Shown here piece by piece: positions 24,453 through 36,640 of a stretch of 64,000 nucleotides of DNA. This stretch comes from Megalopta genalis (lineage: Eukaryota; Arthropoda; Insecta; Hymenoptera; Halictidae): positions 28,527,802-28,591,801 of the forward strand of contig NC_135013.1 in the NCBI RefSeq assembly GCF_051020955.1. The letters run 5' to 3'. The stretch's first letter is position 1; every line of letters begins with the position of its first letter. The notes beneath the pieces are model-generated. The model had not been told where the DNA came from and did no database searches. It was given only the letters and a program-made list of their open reading frames with translations. Both the position numbers and the translations under genes were made by a program.

Positions 24453-24600
24453 TGTCCGAAAGGGACAGAAAGTGAGAGCAGGACGGTTGAGAGAGGACGA
24501 GGCAGAAAAAGGAAGAGGGGTTCGACGGAGTGAGGACCGAGATGAATCGACGTGGAAGAGGGAGAGGGCGAGGGACCGACCGAGGGCCAAGCAGAAAACG
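24011..24600. repeat. Long purine-rich tract with (GA)n core
   Basis: Nearly 600 bases in which the plus strand is overwhelmingly A and G, built from degenerate GAGA, GGAAAG and AAAGAGA words. A pure (GA)n run lies at about 24416-24450. The 278- and 236-codon minus frames rich in Leu, Ser, Phe and Pro, and the plus frames rich in Arg, Glu and Lys, are produced by this composition. Such homopurine tracts can form triplex structures and bind GAGA-type factors; that is general knowledge, not shown here. Confidence 0.9.
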
Positions 24601-26381
24601 AAGAATCCGAAGGAAGGACGTAGGAATCGTCTTGGGGGCCGTACCACCGCACGGGTATAGTATGGACCTCGACATTCCCGATCATTATTCCGCCGGCTTG
24701 CCACGGCACGGGGGGGAGGGCCGAGCCTGACCTTGGCGGGTAGGCATGACTGACCTTGTTGGTCCTACATCCGTGGAACACTGTGTCCCATTCATCATGC
24801 AAATGAGCCGGTAATGAATATCAAACGACGTTCTTACGACGGATATTTTCCCTGGACGGATACATGCCGGGAATACTCAGAATATCTCGCGGGCCCCTTC
24901 TTCGGGATGCATCGGAGACGAGACGCGGATTCGACGAACGAAGAAGAGAAATGGTCACTGGCCTCCTCGGCCGGCCAGGCTTCTGCGCGACCCGCGCTCC
25001 CAGATACGGAAACAGCCGCCTTTTTGCCTACGGGATTCGGCGACGTTTCGCGAACCCTTTCTATCTAGGCTACGGCTCGGCTAAATGCGGTTATTTAGAT
25101 GCGGAATAGACCTTGTGACGGAGATTTTTCCATAAGCGTTTTGTCGAGGTTACTTTATAGAGTAGGTTAACGCAGGCTCGAACCTGTGTCAACGATTTGC
25201 TTCGGAGCGGCGCCTCTGAAGCGTCGAGATTTTTGCTTGACGACTTGACCATTTTCATAGTTTTATCGCGAGGTAATTACCAGACCGCGGATTTTTATGC
25301 GGAATTAAAGTTGTCTACCCCGATTGCAGCAGACTAAAGTAAAATAAAAGCTTGTTTTCGTTGTTAATGGGTTTAATAGGTTGAAAACAATGTGATGGCA
25401 TCCTTAACAATATTTCTACCGAAGGTGACAAGAGACATTTTTTAATCATTTTTATTTCACACGATTTTTAGCATTTTTTCTAGTGTTTTTTTTTATAGCG
25501 ATTTGTAGGGGTTGAACGGCATCTTTTAATAATTTTTAGTAACAATGATTTCCTATGTTCTATGTTTTCTGTGTAATTACTTCTCGATTTTTGCTGTATT
25601 CATCACTGTTCACATGAAAGTAAAAATGATTCTTTTCGCACACATATTGAAACATGATCGAGAACGTATTAAAAATTTGCGATAATCAGCCAAATACTTC
25701 TAAAGGTCAACATTGATCCTAAAGAAACAGGTCCGATCCGTAAAACCAGATCTTCGCATTCCGAAGGATCTAAATTGTGAAAAGCATCCTCTTCGGGTTC
25801 TAACTAGCAGTTTAAATTAGAAATCCAAAAACTTGAACTAGAAATAATAATATAGAGGAACCGATTAGTGTGTGGGTTGATCAATTGCTGTGTCTCTGGT
25901 CCGTCTCCAAGCATAATTCTGCGATTATAAGAAAAAGGCGCCGCAAGTCACAATTTCAAAAAATTAAAAATACTGCTTTAATTGAACTATAGCACAAAGA
26001 CCGAAGAAAATAATGCAATTTGAAACTAGCACGAAGCATCAATGACCAGAACTCGAAGCGACAATATCTCAGAATTGAATTAACATTACGTTTATCGAAT
26101 AAGACCTGTAATACTAGACATCCTACCCAAATCATACGTGGCCGCAATCCGATGCATCGACTCCAAACATATTATACTAAATCCAAATTCAGGGCGCGCA
26201 TTCTATCCTGAAAGGACGCGACGCGTCGTACTGATCTCCAGCCGTCCCACAACGGCGAATCCACTTTTCGCATATCCTATTTTTTGAAGGCGTATGCCGC
26301 GAGAGTCGAATTCGATTCTCGAGTTTGCGGCGCCGAGAAGAGCCGCGCGGATAGAAAACCGGACAGATCGGAATAGCTCAC
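24601..26381. other. Non-coding stretch downstream of the 26.4-kb exon
   Basis: GC-rich at 24600-25110 and AT-rich from 25300. At 25280, CAGACCGCGGATTTTTATGC is a left end of the TAGACTGCGG family. The similar interior at about 25370 (GGTTGAAAACAATGTGATGG) supports a degraded copy whose right end I could not place. If the minus-strand gene continues, this is intron. No further exon was recognised. Confidence 0.45.
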
Positions 26382-26648
26382 CTTGTGCGCCATGGCAGCA
26401 TCTTCCTGCTTGGTCCTTGCCAGGCTGTCGCGTATGTAGTCCCTGGGTGCAGCCGTGGGGTAGCCGTAATTTTCGGTGAACACTTCCGCCGGCGGTTTGT
26501 AATCCCGATATCCGGTTGGAGATGGGGTTGTGGTCAGAGTTGGCTCCGTGGTCCCCGGCGTTAGGCCGGAGAACATCGCGTCGCCCGACGAGCCGTTTTC
26601 CTCGACCTCGAACACGTCGTCGCTCATGGCGTCCTCGCTGGTCATGAT
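26382..26648 (-). CDS. Exon of an unrecognised minus-strand gene (89 codons)
   Basis: On the minus strand a long pyrimidine tract ends TTGCACAG, followed by ATCATGACC at 26648. The exon ends GCGCACAAG at 26382, next to the donor GTGAGC. It is 267 bases, phase 0 at both ends. Codons are strongly biased to G or C at the third position, unlike the surrounding DNA. The peptide starts acidic (MTSEDAMSDDVFEVEE), passes through a Thr/Pro-rich stretch (TPGTTEPTLTTTPSP) and a Tyr/Pro-rich one (ENYGYPTAAPRDYIRD), and ends KQEDAAMAHK. This looks like a disordered linker rather than a folded domain. I do not recognise the protein. The second codon is ATG, so it could be a first coding exon, but the phase-matched exon at 36641 makes an internal exon more likely. 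Confidence 0.8.
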
Positions 26649-26910
26649 CTGTGCAACGGCAGAGAACGAAGATAAGTGTAACGACGAGGATGAGCCTCGA
26701 AGGCGAGGAAAATTGAAATAGAACGTTTCAACGAGCAAGGGTCAATTAGAAGTTTCATTCATCCTTCAACCGACGTGGAACCAACGAGACCTAAACGCGG
26801 CCAATGTTTATTGTTATATAACAACGACACAATATCGGGTTCGTTTACAAACAATTGAAAAGAAATGCCGCTTTGACGCGAACGCGCGTACAGCGTCGCC
26901 GCAACGCAGA

Positions 26911-26927
26911 CATCCGAGTGCAAAGGG
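26911..26927. mobile_element. Solo right end of a CCC-type TTAA MITE
   Basis: CATCCGAGTGCAAAGGG followed by TTAA (26928-26931). It is the exact complement of the left end at 11948. No matching left end was seen in the preceding 300 bases. Confidence 0.5.
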
Positions 26928-27149
26928 TTAACAATTTGACGGTAACATAAATCGCATAAATATAATCTGAGTTCCGTCTACGATATCCCGTCAATCTCCA
27001 TTGTACCGCAAACTTAGTTCCAACAACTTCCTCTAGGAAATAATTGTCTTAATTAATCGACGTTTCGAGCTCCGTCGGCGGTCGGTTGATCGTTTTATTT
27101 TTTAATTGAAATCCATTTTTCACGCGGCGCTGAAAGCCTCGCCGGACGA

Positions 27150-27153
27150 AAGA

Positions 27154-27198
<45 letters not shown>
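27150..27198. repeat. (GA)n microsatellite
   Basis: AGAGAGGGAG followed by about 20 uninterrupted GA dinucleotides. Confidence 0.95.
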
Positions 27199-27201
<3 letters not shown>

Positions 27202-28263
27202 AACTTCGGTATTCTAAATTAAGTTTGATCCAACGGTTAATCCCCGGGTTTATCCGCATTCTAATTTTCTAGCAGCGAGTTTCAGATATCCCGTACCTTT
27301 CATATCCGATCTGATAAGAGGCTTAATCTAAGAGCGGATTTAGCGACAACGCCTGGCGCAAAATCGTCAAAGCATCCGCCCTACGGAATATTAATCAACT
27401 TTACCGTAATTGCCGCTTGAGTGGCGGCGCCCGGATTTGTTTCGGCCAGAAATAACACGGCCGGGGAATTTTTCGGCTCGATTTCTACCGCATCACCCGT
27501 TAAATAACCGACGGCCAAGCGATCCGTGCCGGCGCGGAGATCATTTTCGAACCGAGATAATTCCGTCCACGACTCGCGACAACTGTCCGAAGGGTCGCAT
27601 GCGCGACCATAATCGCGACGGAGTTAATCGGACGCGTCTTCGCGCAGCAGCACGGTTTAACAGTCGCACGATCCGATCCCGCGGCAAGATCGGCAATTTG
27701 CTGCGGATGAGGAGGACGATCGTTCGTGGAGAATCGATTCCCGGATCGGGCTACGTAGTACGCCGTCCGGTTAATATTTTATTATAATCTCAAGGACAGA
27801 CGTGTGGGGAGGAGACGCGCGGAGCCCGGGGGAGACAGCGTCGGCCGCGGTGAAGAAATGCTCGAGGTATACGCCCGGCCGCGATAATTCTCGGCAAAAC
27901 GAGGGCCGGCTGTCGCATTATCAAAGCTACCGAGAAAACCAGTTCGCAGAAGCACGCCACTCGTCCGGCCGCGAACGCTGGAATAACTGTCCTTCGATCG
28001 GCCGACATCTCCATCGGTACGGGCCGCAACGCCGCGCCGCGCGGCCTTGTAGCAGTTAATGCCAATTAGTAAGGCGTTCTGACTCCGACGCGCCACTAAT
28101 TCCCTCCCGCGAAACCGTGAACAATCGTCCACGGTAATAACCGCCTGGCCCCGAGCTGCCTTCTAGCCGCGGGAAATAGAATACGCACCTGGCCCATCGC
28201 GGACCCCGATCGGCGCGCCCTGCACGGGGCCCCATGGAAATCGCCGACGCGGATTTCGTCGGC

Positions 28264-28560
28264 GACGATTCGTCGACCACTTCGACCGGCAACGATTCGT
28301 CGACGATAATTTCGACCGGCAACGATTCGTCGACGATAATTTCGACCGGCAACGATTCGTCGACGATAATTTCGACCGGCAACGATTCGTCGACGATAAT
28401 TTCGACCGGCAACGATTCGTCGACGATAATTTCGACCGGCAACGATTCATCGACGGCAATTTCGACCGGCAACGATCCGTCGACGACAATTTCGACCGGC
28501 AACGGTTCGTCGACGACGACTTCGACCGGCAACGATCCGTCGACGACAATTTTGGCCAAC
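28264..28560. repeat. 30-bp minisatellite, ten units
   Basis: The unit is AACGATTCGTCGACGATAAT then TTCGACCGGC. Five consecutive units (28291-28440) are identical, and the outer ones carry substitutions, mostly C for T or G for A. Each unit contains GTCGAC. The unit length is a multiple of three without stops, so three frames stay open: the minus strand gives a ten-residue SLPVEIIVDE repeat (frame 28056-28559), another minus frame gives SSTNRCRSKL, and the plus strand gives GNDSSTIIST (28234-28575). No splice site or conserved flank singles out one frame as a real gene. Confidence 0.92.
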
Positions 28561-30369
28561 GACAGACTTCACTGACCGGACATCACTTGGCAACGTCGAT
28601 GCCAGTCTTGATCGACGATAATAGCGATAGTAGATTCATTCAGCCGGTCGGCCATGGAATGGACTTCGTCGCATTGTTCTCTAACTCATTCCTTCTGCAG
28701 CTTTTTCACTGACACTGTCCTCTCATTCTTCGCAGCCTGGAGTCAAACCTGATCTATTCTTTTGGTTTAGCGAAATGTTAATCTGCTAGCTGATTTTGAG
28801 GAGTACACTCGTTGTAAAACGTTGCCGTTTCTTCGAGTATACTCGTCGAAAACAGACGCTTTTTTTTTGATATTCTATATTCAATTATGTATTATATGAA
28901 AGTGATGGATTTAAACGAAACGTAAAGAGAATGAAATATGTGGTATAATTATAAGTAACTTTTCAGAGGGATTGCAACGACTAATTGAATAAAAGTTGAC
29001 AATAGTACTAATAATGATGAATGGACAAAGCTGAAAAACGGACCGAGAATTTTGCTTGAGCATGATGTCGTCGGTCATAGTTAACGTCAGCGACGTCTCC
29101 GTTGGAACTACCTGAAGATGCTCGTGATCGATGGAACGCACGTGCAAACAAGGAAACGCGTTTTTCGACTAATATCTGTCAGGTAAGCAGACGTTGAAAT
29201 CACGGTAAATCGAACCACCTGAAATGTGTTTATGTCCTTTTTCGGGTTCATGAAGACTGTTGTGTTAAGGATCGAAAAATGCAGCACAATATTTTGTCTT
29301 TATTTTAATACGACATTTTTTATTTCGCAGTGCCTCTAAAAATTATCGTACGACTATGAAACTCGACTCATTGTAAAGCTTGAAGTCTTTAGCTTCGCTA
29401 TTCGTCGTCATTTCCTTCCGAGATCGCTGCATTTACATTGAATATAAAGATCGGAGCTTTACCTCCGTAATAGCTCCTTGGATGTACAATTCGTCTTGAT
29501 CATTTTATTGAATTCTGAGGTAGAAGCCAAAGACGACTACGCCTTTCAATAAAGTACGAAGAGTACAAAGAGAGCTGTTGCATCGTCTTTGGAAACCTTC
29601 CGCGGCACCTTCGACGACAACGTGCCAGAGCATTACGCTCCCAGCGCCGATAAAAAGAAGTTCGCGGAAACGTGTAACTTATTTCAATACGTTTGCAAGT
29701 TAGAGAGTGATTCCTACGCCCCAATAGTTCGCGACAAAGCGGCCATTGAAGTCGCATAAATGGCCCGTGAACGTGGCCCGCCAGAAAGTCGGTTGTTCGT
29801 AGGATTAAAAGTTGATTATCATATTCCGTCGGCCCTGTTTCACGGTTCCCCTCGGCCGATTTTCTATTTGCACCTGAATGGATGCAAATTTAAACCGTTC
29901 GTTTCTTCGAAAGAGAAGAGGAGGAGGAGGAGGAGGAGGAAGGGTGGGAAGAAAGAAGCGTAGGAGGGAAGCAGACGTCGTTTTGAAACATTCATACGTG
30001 ACTTGGAAAGCTTCCCCGGCGCGAAAGAGAGATTACATCGGATTTCTTCGGCACCACGCCGCGGCAACAATACTATCATAAATCATGCATGACTCTCGTC
30101 CTCGTCTTCGCAAACATATCGATCTTGCGACTGCATTTCAGCCGATATTCTGAGCGCCGAATAACACGCGCGGATACGAGCCTTCATCAGCGATTTTTGA
30201 ATTTTCATCATCTTTCTTTTTCAGAATGACGATCAGACTCTTTGAAACTAACGTGTGTAACGTAAATGTTCATCCATCGTTTTCTTTTTTATGTACAATC
30301 CGTTGACGATTGTCGTTGCAGCAAAATTCACGGGTTTCTCGGCATTCGCTGATTGGACGATTTATTGGT

Positions 30370-30548
30370 AATCGTTATTCAAGACGATTATGACAAATAC
30401 AGTACTGTAGAGACATTACAATAATTGAAGAATATTGTTACGTTATTTTTAACTTATTAAAATTATTAGAACAAGAAAGACGTTTTTAACCAACTTATAT
30501 AACTAATGTAGACAATCTTTACTTTGCATAAAGATGTGCAATCTATTA
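30370..30548. mobile_element. TAGACTGCGG-family MITE, degraded copy
   Basis: The right end reads CTTTACTTTGCATAAAGATG then TGCAATCTATTA, a diverged AAAGATCCGCTGTCTA end. The interior (GAAGAATATTGTTACGTTAT, then TTATTAAAATTATTAGAAC) matches the interior of the copy at 59169. The left boundary is approximate because no clear TAGACTGCGG remains. Confidence 0.5.
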
Positions 30549-32480
30549 ATTATAGTACTTTAATATTCTATAGTACTTTAATATTGGTAAACAGCGTAAA
30601 AATTTATGAAACACTTTGGATAGAAAAGTGATATAACTGTTATTTAGATCTCATTTTGGAGATACACGCGAATTAAATAACTAAATATAATTTTAAATAA
30701 TTTTAAATAATTAAATTGAATTCAGATTAAGATAATTAAATAAAAATTTTAAATAATTTTAAATAAGTCGATCAAAATTTTTAAAAGACACACAAGTGTA
30801 CAAAATTCCATAGTTATTTGGACCGCATAAGTTTCGACACAGTTACAGCGGACGCGGGAAACTTGATTTTATCGACGAGGACCGCCGATTTAATTCCTTT
30901 TCCATCTGCCGATTAATTACGTCAATTTTTCCGAAAGAGCTTAAATTACAGGAAATGTCAATACCGCTCGGTAGCGTCCGGGCGATTTAAAAATGGCGGA
31001 CGGGTCGAATCCTGCCGCATCGCCGAGCCTTCTCTTCAACCACCCGCCCCAGGGATTAAATAAAAGTAGAGGGACAAGTAATTAACCACCCCATTAATTA
31101 GAACGGGAAAACAATTTAAAAGTTCCCCGGCTCGGATTCATAACCGCCATTAAGCGTTATATGATCCCCGGCACGACGGGTTATGAATAGAAATTATAAC
31201 CTGCAATTTAGCGGGCCGGGCTGCTGGCAAATAAAGAAGCTCCATTCGGCGAGCGACGATTCGATTAGCAACCGTGAACTGCCATTGTCTCGAGCGGAAC
31301 GGGTCCGAATTCTTCTCGAGACGCCGATCCAAGGAAAATCGAAGGGTCCTCCGTTGACAATCGCAGGTCTCGCGCTACCGCAAAATACGATTCTTGTTGA
31401 AGCCGACCCAGAAAATACAATTTCCGCGCCGCCGTCGCGAAAATGAAACCCGCAGCCACTCGGCGCGCTTTTCATCGCATTCGCCGTATAGTCGACATTC
31501 GACCGTTCGCCTCGATATTTCCGGCACGACTCCGGGACCGTGGATCCCGTGAAAAATGAACCGTCGATTCGAGATACGATCTCGTTTTAATTTATTCGAG
31601 CCAGGTTTCTTCCAAGTTCTCGCCGAGAACCTGACGCCAGGCGCTCCGCGGTTTAATTCTTTCCCATTCAGAGTGGACCGCTCGATTTTTATCGAATCAT
31701 TGCAATGGATTTACAACGTTGCTTTCACAGATTTTTGCGAAACATTTTACATGTTTACGGTATTCTCTGCAATACGACGCAGTAAACTGTGTGTTAAAGA
31801 GAACAATGGCATTTTTACGCTTTTTAATATTAGATCCGATTGCACTTGTTGTATTGTGGCAGAGAATACATATCGTTTTATTCATAAATGAATACATATC
31901 GTGAGTTAACAATAAACTGATCGAAGTGAATTTACCGAATTTACTCAGGTATTTCAGCGTTTTCATTATAGCATGCGTAAGTTAACTATTACTCTATCCT
32001 CTAACTACAACACGGTCTTCGAGCGATTTCGGTCTCTAAAATGTTATTACAGCACGAAATTAACTTTGATCAAGATTCTGGTCTCGGAAACGCTTCTCAT
32101 AGCAGAACAGTTAGAAGAGAATATTACACGGCCCGTTTTAGATACAGCAAAAAAATGCCATTTCTCTTCAGATATTACAAAAATCCATAAACAATACCTT
32201 AGTCGTTCCCGGCAACAATTTCTCCGATCGCAACCGCCACGCAATCTTCTTCATCTTTCATTATTTCTCCGTAATACCGAATTTGCAATTCAATCACAGC
32301 GTACCTTGTGATCGTATTTCGGCTCCAGTTACGGGCAACCCGGCAATTTAATCGAACGAGAAATCTGAATTTGCGAGTCGCAGTGTAATTGAACGACTTT
32401 GTAATTATTAATGAAACAATTTCATTCCGCGCGGCTCTATTCGCAGGTTTATATTCTGCAATATGATGGGACGTGTTTAG

Positions 32481-32527
32481 AATTAATATTATTATTATTA
32501 TCATTATTATTATTATTATTATTATTA
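32481..32527. repeat. (ATT)n microsatellite
   Basis: Trinucleotide run of ATT with one C interruption (ATC), about 15 units. Confidence 0.9.
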
Positions 32528-33092
32528 TAGGGGAGACGAAGCAGCGATCGAAGATGATTAATTCCGCGTTCCAACGAACGCGCGCCGCACCGAACGCGAT
32601 CAATCACGCCGGAAGCACGACTCCCGCCGCAATAATTTAATTAAACCGGCACTTCCGCCCTCTCGAGCGGTTCACCTGCGCTCCCGCGATCCTGTCCCGT
32701 TTCTCTGGCCTGCCGAGAGAATGCTAATTCGTCGCTTTGCACGCCAAGCCTAATTGGTACGTCGCCTGTATCGGAAAGCGAGTCTGATAAATTCATGGGG
32801 CACCCGTGTCGTTTGTAGGCCATTAGGGGTGGGACCTACCCCCTTGTTCCGACGCGCTTTGACGCGGGGCGGTCTGCACCGAACAGAAATGGAGGGCAGA
32901 TCACCCACCTCTCGGCATTCTTTTCCTACTCACCTATTTCCGACTATTTCGCTCGCTCTTTCGCACTCGCGGTCTTCAACCACCCCGAGAACTGCGTCGC
33001 GTTTTCTTTCAACCTGTTGGCTGCTGCCGGCATTTCTTTGAAACGCGTGCAGAGCTAAGACGTGTCGCGAAATATAATCGACGACGAATGTA

Positions 33093-33330
33093 CAGAAAAT
33101 TTTCCACAATTTTCCTTCAGCTTGTAAGCGAAAATGGACAATTTGGGGGAAAGGGATGCGATTATTCGAGCCTTGCAGTTCGTTTTTATAATTGTTGACA
33201 ATCGGCAATATTATAAATATGCTAGGCAATACTATAAAAATGAGCCGCGAGGCTCGAATGATCGTATCTTCACTTCCCAAATTGTCCATTTTTATTTATA
33301 AATTGAAGAAAAATTAAGGAGAATTTACTA
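33093..33330. mobile_element. TA-flanked palindromic MITE, copy 3 (both arms B)
   Basis: TA at 33091-33092 and 33331-33332. The left arm reads CAGAAAATTTTCCACAATTT then CTTCAGCTTGTAAGC. The right arm has ATAAATTGAAGAAAAATTAAG then GAGAATTTACT (first piece split: ATAAATTGAAG + AAAAATTAAG). Core ATGGACAATTTGGGGGAAAG. The loop contains ATTATAAATATGCTAGGCAA, the inverted form of the copy 2 loop. Confidence 0.85.
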
Positions 33331-35028
33331 TACTCCCTGAACCAGTCACTGCGAGCAGTTTCTTCGTAATAATTATTTGCATCTCCTTTCACGACATCTT
33401 CAAATTTACGAATGCATTTTAGTTTTTGCTAAAATTGATATTTAAACAGCAAATTTAGTATTTCTTCATGACGGGTACACGCGTCAGAAACAGCTCACTG
33501 GTTAACCTGTCGACACTGCCACGTCTGCGACAGCTTTTTAACCAGGGTTAGAAATTAATTTTCATTTGCGATCTTCCGTGTAGGTTGTGTTTTATCAGGA
33601 TTTTTAAGACGCGAAAGATTTAGGGTAGCAGTCGCTATGACACAACTCGGGACAAGTAAGATTGACAGGAATTTTGTCCTAATCGATGTAGATACCGCGA
33701 AGTTTATGTTAATAAGGACAAAATTATTGGTCGATCAATGGCAAACACGAATGACAAACGTTGATAAAAATCTATGCTAGTTTTGCAAACATCAGACATT
33801 TTTTAACCTTTAGATCGTACTTCCTTCACTAATCCTTCACGATTTAATTAAATACGATTTATACGAAATACAAATTACTCACGATAAACAATCAAGAACG
33901 TCTAACAAAGTAAATATAAAAATAATATCATAAATAAAATAATAATGAAATAATAAACAAGATCAATTGAGATTGTATTCTTTGTCTAAATTAGGCAAAA
34001 ACTGAAACAGTAAAATTGCATTTTAGGTACAACTTAGCACGTTACAAATCGTTGCAGATGATCGCGTCTCACAAATGCGCCAAATTTGTCGCAGTTACTC
34101 CATCGCCATCAATTTATAAGCAGCATGCAGCCGGTAATATTCGCACCTCTGCAGAACCCGCTGGGCTCTCGCGGCACCCAGGAACTGAAACAATAATTTA
34201 CGGGAGAGGGCAAACGCGCGTGAAATTCGATTCGCCGTCGCCGAGATTTTATTGGGTACGCGCGCGGCGCGTCGACGATCCCGATCGCGTCGGGATCATT
34301 TTCAAGCTGTCACGGTGTCCGAGGGGATGATTTCACAAGCCAATTAACGGTGGCGAGTTTATCGTCGAGCGACTTGGAACCGGACGGCCGTTGTGCAACG
34401 CGCCGGAGAACCGGTGCGGCAGGTATTCCACGCGTCGACAGTCGCAGGTCGCGGGTCTTTACCATCGATCGTTCCGATTTGCCGGAATCGATCGAACCGG
34501 TGGATCCCGGCGCGAGATATACGCTCCTGGGAGTTTATGGGGCCCTTAAGAGCCCGCGGTGGCTCGTTTTTCGCGTCGGTTTCTTGCCGAACTCGCGGCC
34601 GAGCCGCGAGCGAGTTTCACGATCGCGATCCATTCCGCCGAGCTTTGAATACTTCCGCACGATTTCGAGAAGAAATCGTCCTTTTCCGTCTTCTTACGAG
34701 CGTTTACATAAATATGCAAATTCGAAGAGAAACTGGAAGCAGGAATTTACTTTCTATGCTAGTGCCACTACTCGGGAATTGTCTTGTTAGAGGCTGTGAC
34801 CGAGGTGGTGGCGTTTGTTCGCGCGATTCTTTTGAGAACGAAATGGTGAAACGCTACTTTACGATCCGGGAACCGTCGCGGACATGCCTTTAAAATGCCA
34901 AGGATGTTCTGCCATCGTTGCGTTAGATGTATAAATGTTGAATGATGAAGTGGTGCTTCCGCGAGGAACGCCACGTTTTATTGAGATGTTTTTGAGTAAA
35001 GAAAGGATTCGAGTAGCGTCGGTTTTAA

Positions 35029-35259
35029 CCCTTTGCGCTCGATGCCATTTCAACCGTAAATCTAAAATAATTCCTCTGATTTATAGTATCTCCGTTTTAT
35101 ATGACAAAGTGCATTTTATGCAGATGAAATTGAGCCTTGCGATAACAATTACGCTTTTAACAATTTTTGAAATCTGAACTTTGATAATATAAAAATGATT
35201 TTGGGATGTGAATTAACAATTTTAGTGGTGTCTCAGAGTCATCACTCGAGTGCGAAGGG
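35029..35259. mobile_element. CCC-type piggyBac-like MITE, 231 bp
   Basis: TTAA at 35025-35028 and 35260-35263. The ends are CCCTTTGCGCTCGA and, read from the other side, CCCTTCGCACTCGA, an imperfect 14-base inverted repeat with two mismatches. CCC...GGG ends next to TTAA are the classical piggyBac pattern. No transposase is encoded. Confidence 0.8.
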
Positions 35260-35889
35260 TTAAAATCAAGAAATTCCGTATTCAGTATTCGATTGTGCAA
35301 AATTGTGCAGCATAAATCTTGGTCTGTACAGTTTGAAGAAATACAACGAATTCGATAAACAATTTCAGAAATTTGTATCAGCTCGTGTTGCTCTCTGTGC
35401 ATTTGATAAAATCTATTCAGCATGAACGTTGCTTGAAGTAATCTTTTTAAAGCGCGATCACTAAAATCTTTTTTCAGTGTCAGTCCATTCTAGTATAATG
35501 AGAAAGAAGTTTGTGTATCATCGATTTTATAGGTTTTTCATAAATAGCCTATTTATTTTACGTAGTTGTGAGGAGGAACGTTCATATTATTATCAAATTG
35601 TTAAAGCGATTGATAAAATAATTCAGTTCTATTTAAAATTTATATTCTGCACAGAGATCTGCGGTCTGCTTGATAAAGCTTTTAATTTTCAAAAAGCTGC
35701 TCAATTTTCTTCAGATTCATGCCACTGTAGAGAATTATTCGCAATGATGTTAAAATTGAATCAAATAGAATTAATCGAGTTACAATGATTTATGCAACCC
35801 ACTGCCAGTAATTCAATAGAAAATTCACCGAATCTTTAAACCCTGAAGCAAATTAATGATCGAATTAACTCTCAACAATGTGTTTCCAC

Positions 35890-36530
35890 TTAGTTCTGTA
35901 ACAAAAGTTTAATTCTCCACGTTTTTATCGTTTTATACACTGGTTGAGAATGAAATATCACTGAATCATGAACTATTTCATCTAGGATTACATCGACACA
36001 TTCGTTTGCTATGTGGAATCCACTATGACTCCATTATATCAATAATTTCTGTTAAAATCATTACACCAATTTCCGATTAAAATAGTCTGGAATCGAATAC
36101 CGATCGCAAAGTAATTTTCCCAATAGAAACGTTCCAGTCCGACGTGCTATTTCAGAAAAGTTCGCGCGATCAAATGAACCCATAACTGGCATAATTGGGT
36201 CATCGGTGTCCACGTTATTGTATCTCTCTACTTGATTCTGCGGCAAAAAGGTTAATTTTCCACGTTTGTTATTACATTATACACTAGCTAAGAATAAAAT
36301 ACCACTGAATCGTTCGTTCAGAATTCGATCAACGCGTTCGTTTGCATATTTAATGTCGGGTCTATCGCGACCATCGCCGGCATACCAATCGTTTTCGTGA
36401 AAATCATTAATACCAGATTACGGTTCAAATAGATTAGAGATCGTAATACGCGATGTAACCTTCGGAATTCGGTGTTTCTACACGCGGTGTCCAGATAATT
36501 CGCTACGGTGCCCGCAGAGAATGTCACGAT
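35890..36530. repeat. Degenerate direct duplication, about 345-bp spacing
   Basis: TTAATTCTCCACG with ATACACTGGTTGAGAATGAA and ATATCACTGAATCA (35910-35968) recurs as TTAATTTTCCACG with ATACACTAGCTAAGAATAAA and ATACCACTGAATCG (36251-36310). Further matches are ACATTCGTTTGC / CGCGTTCGTTTGC and AAAATCATTACACCA / AAAATCATTAATACCA. Two old tandem copies; no coding sense found. Confidence 0.7.
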
Positions 36531-36640
36531 CGTTCAGTTTCAGCCGCGAGTTTCAACGCGAGCCGAAAAAGCCGCCTGGAAAGTCCCTCCGGCGTGCGGT
36601 GTGTTTAACCGGTGAAAATGCCCTTTAAGGGCGTACTTAC

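Larger units (their letters stand above)
26649..36640 (-). other. Probable intron (about 10 kb) between the two exons
   Basis: Inferred from the two phase-matched exons. It holds a solo MITE end (26911), a (GA)n tract (27150), the 30-bp minisatellite (28264), a TAGACTGCGG-family copy (about 30370-30548), an (ATT)n run (about 32481-32527), palindromic MITE copy 3 (33093), a CCC-type MITE (35029) and a direct repeat (35890-36530). GC-rich parts at 27400-28260 and 34200-34700 have open frames in several phases but no recognisable protein. If more exons lie inside this interval, they were not detected. Confidence 0.5.

Noticed and set aside
23839..24675. 278- and 236-codon Leu/Ser/Phe-rich minus frames
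   Set aside because: Direct product of the homopurine tract on the other strand; no start context, domain or splice evidence.
32676..32770. Possible minus-strand exon (reads GDVPIRLGVQSDELAFSRQ) between an AG after GATAC and a GTGAAC donor
   Set aside because: Its phases (two bases in, one base out) do not fit between the phase-0 exons at 36641 and 26648, and the codon bias is weak. It might still be an exon of another transcript.
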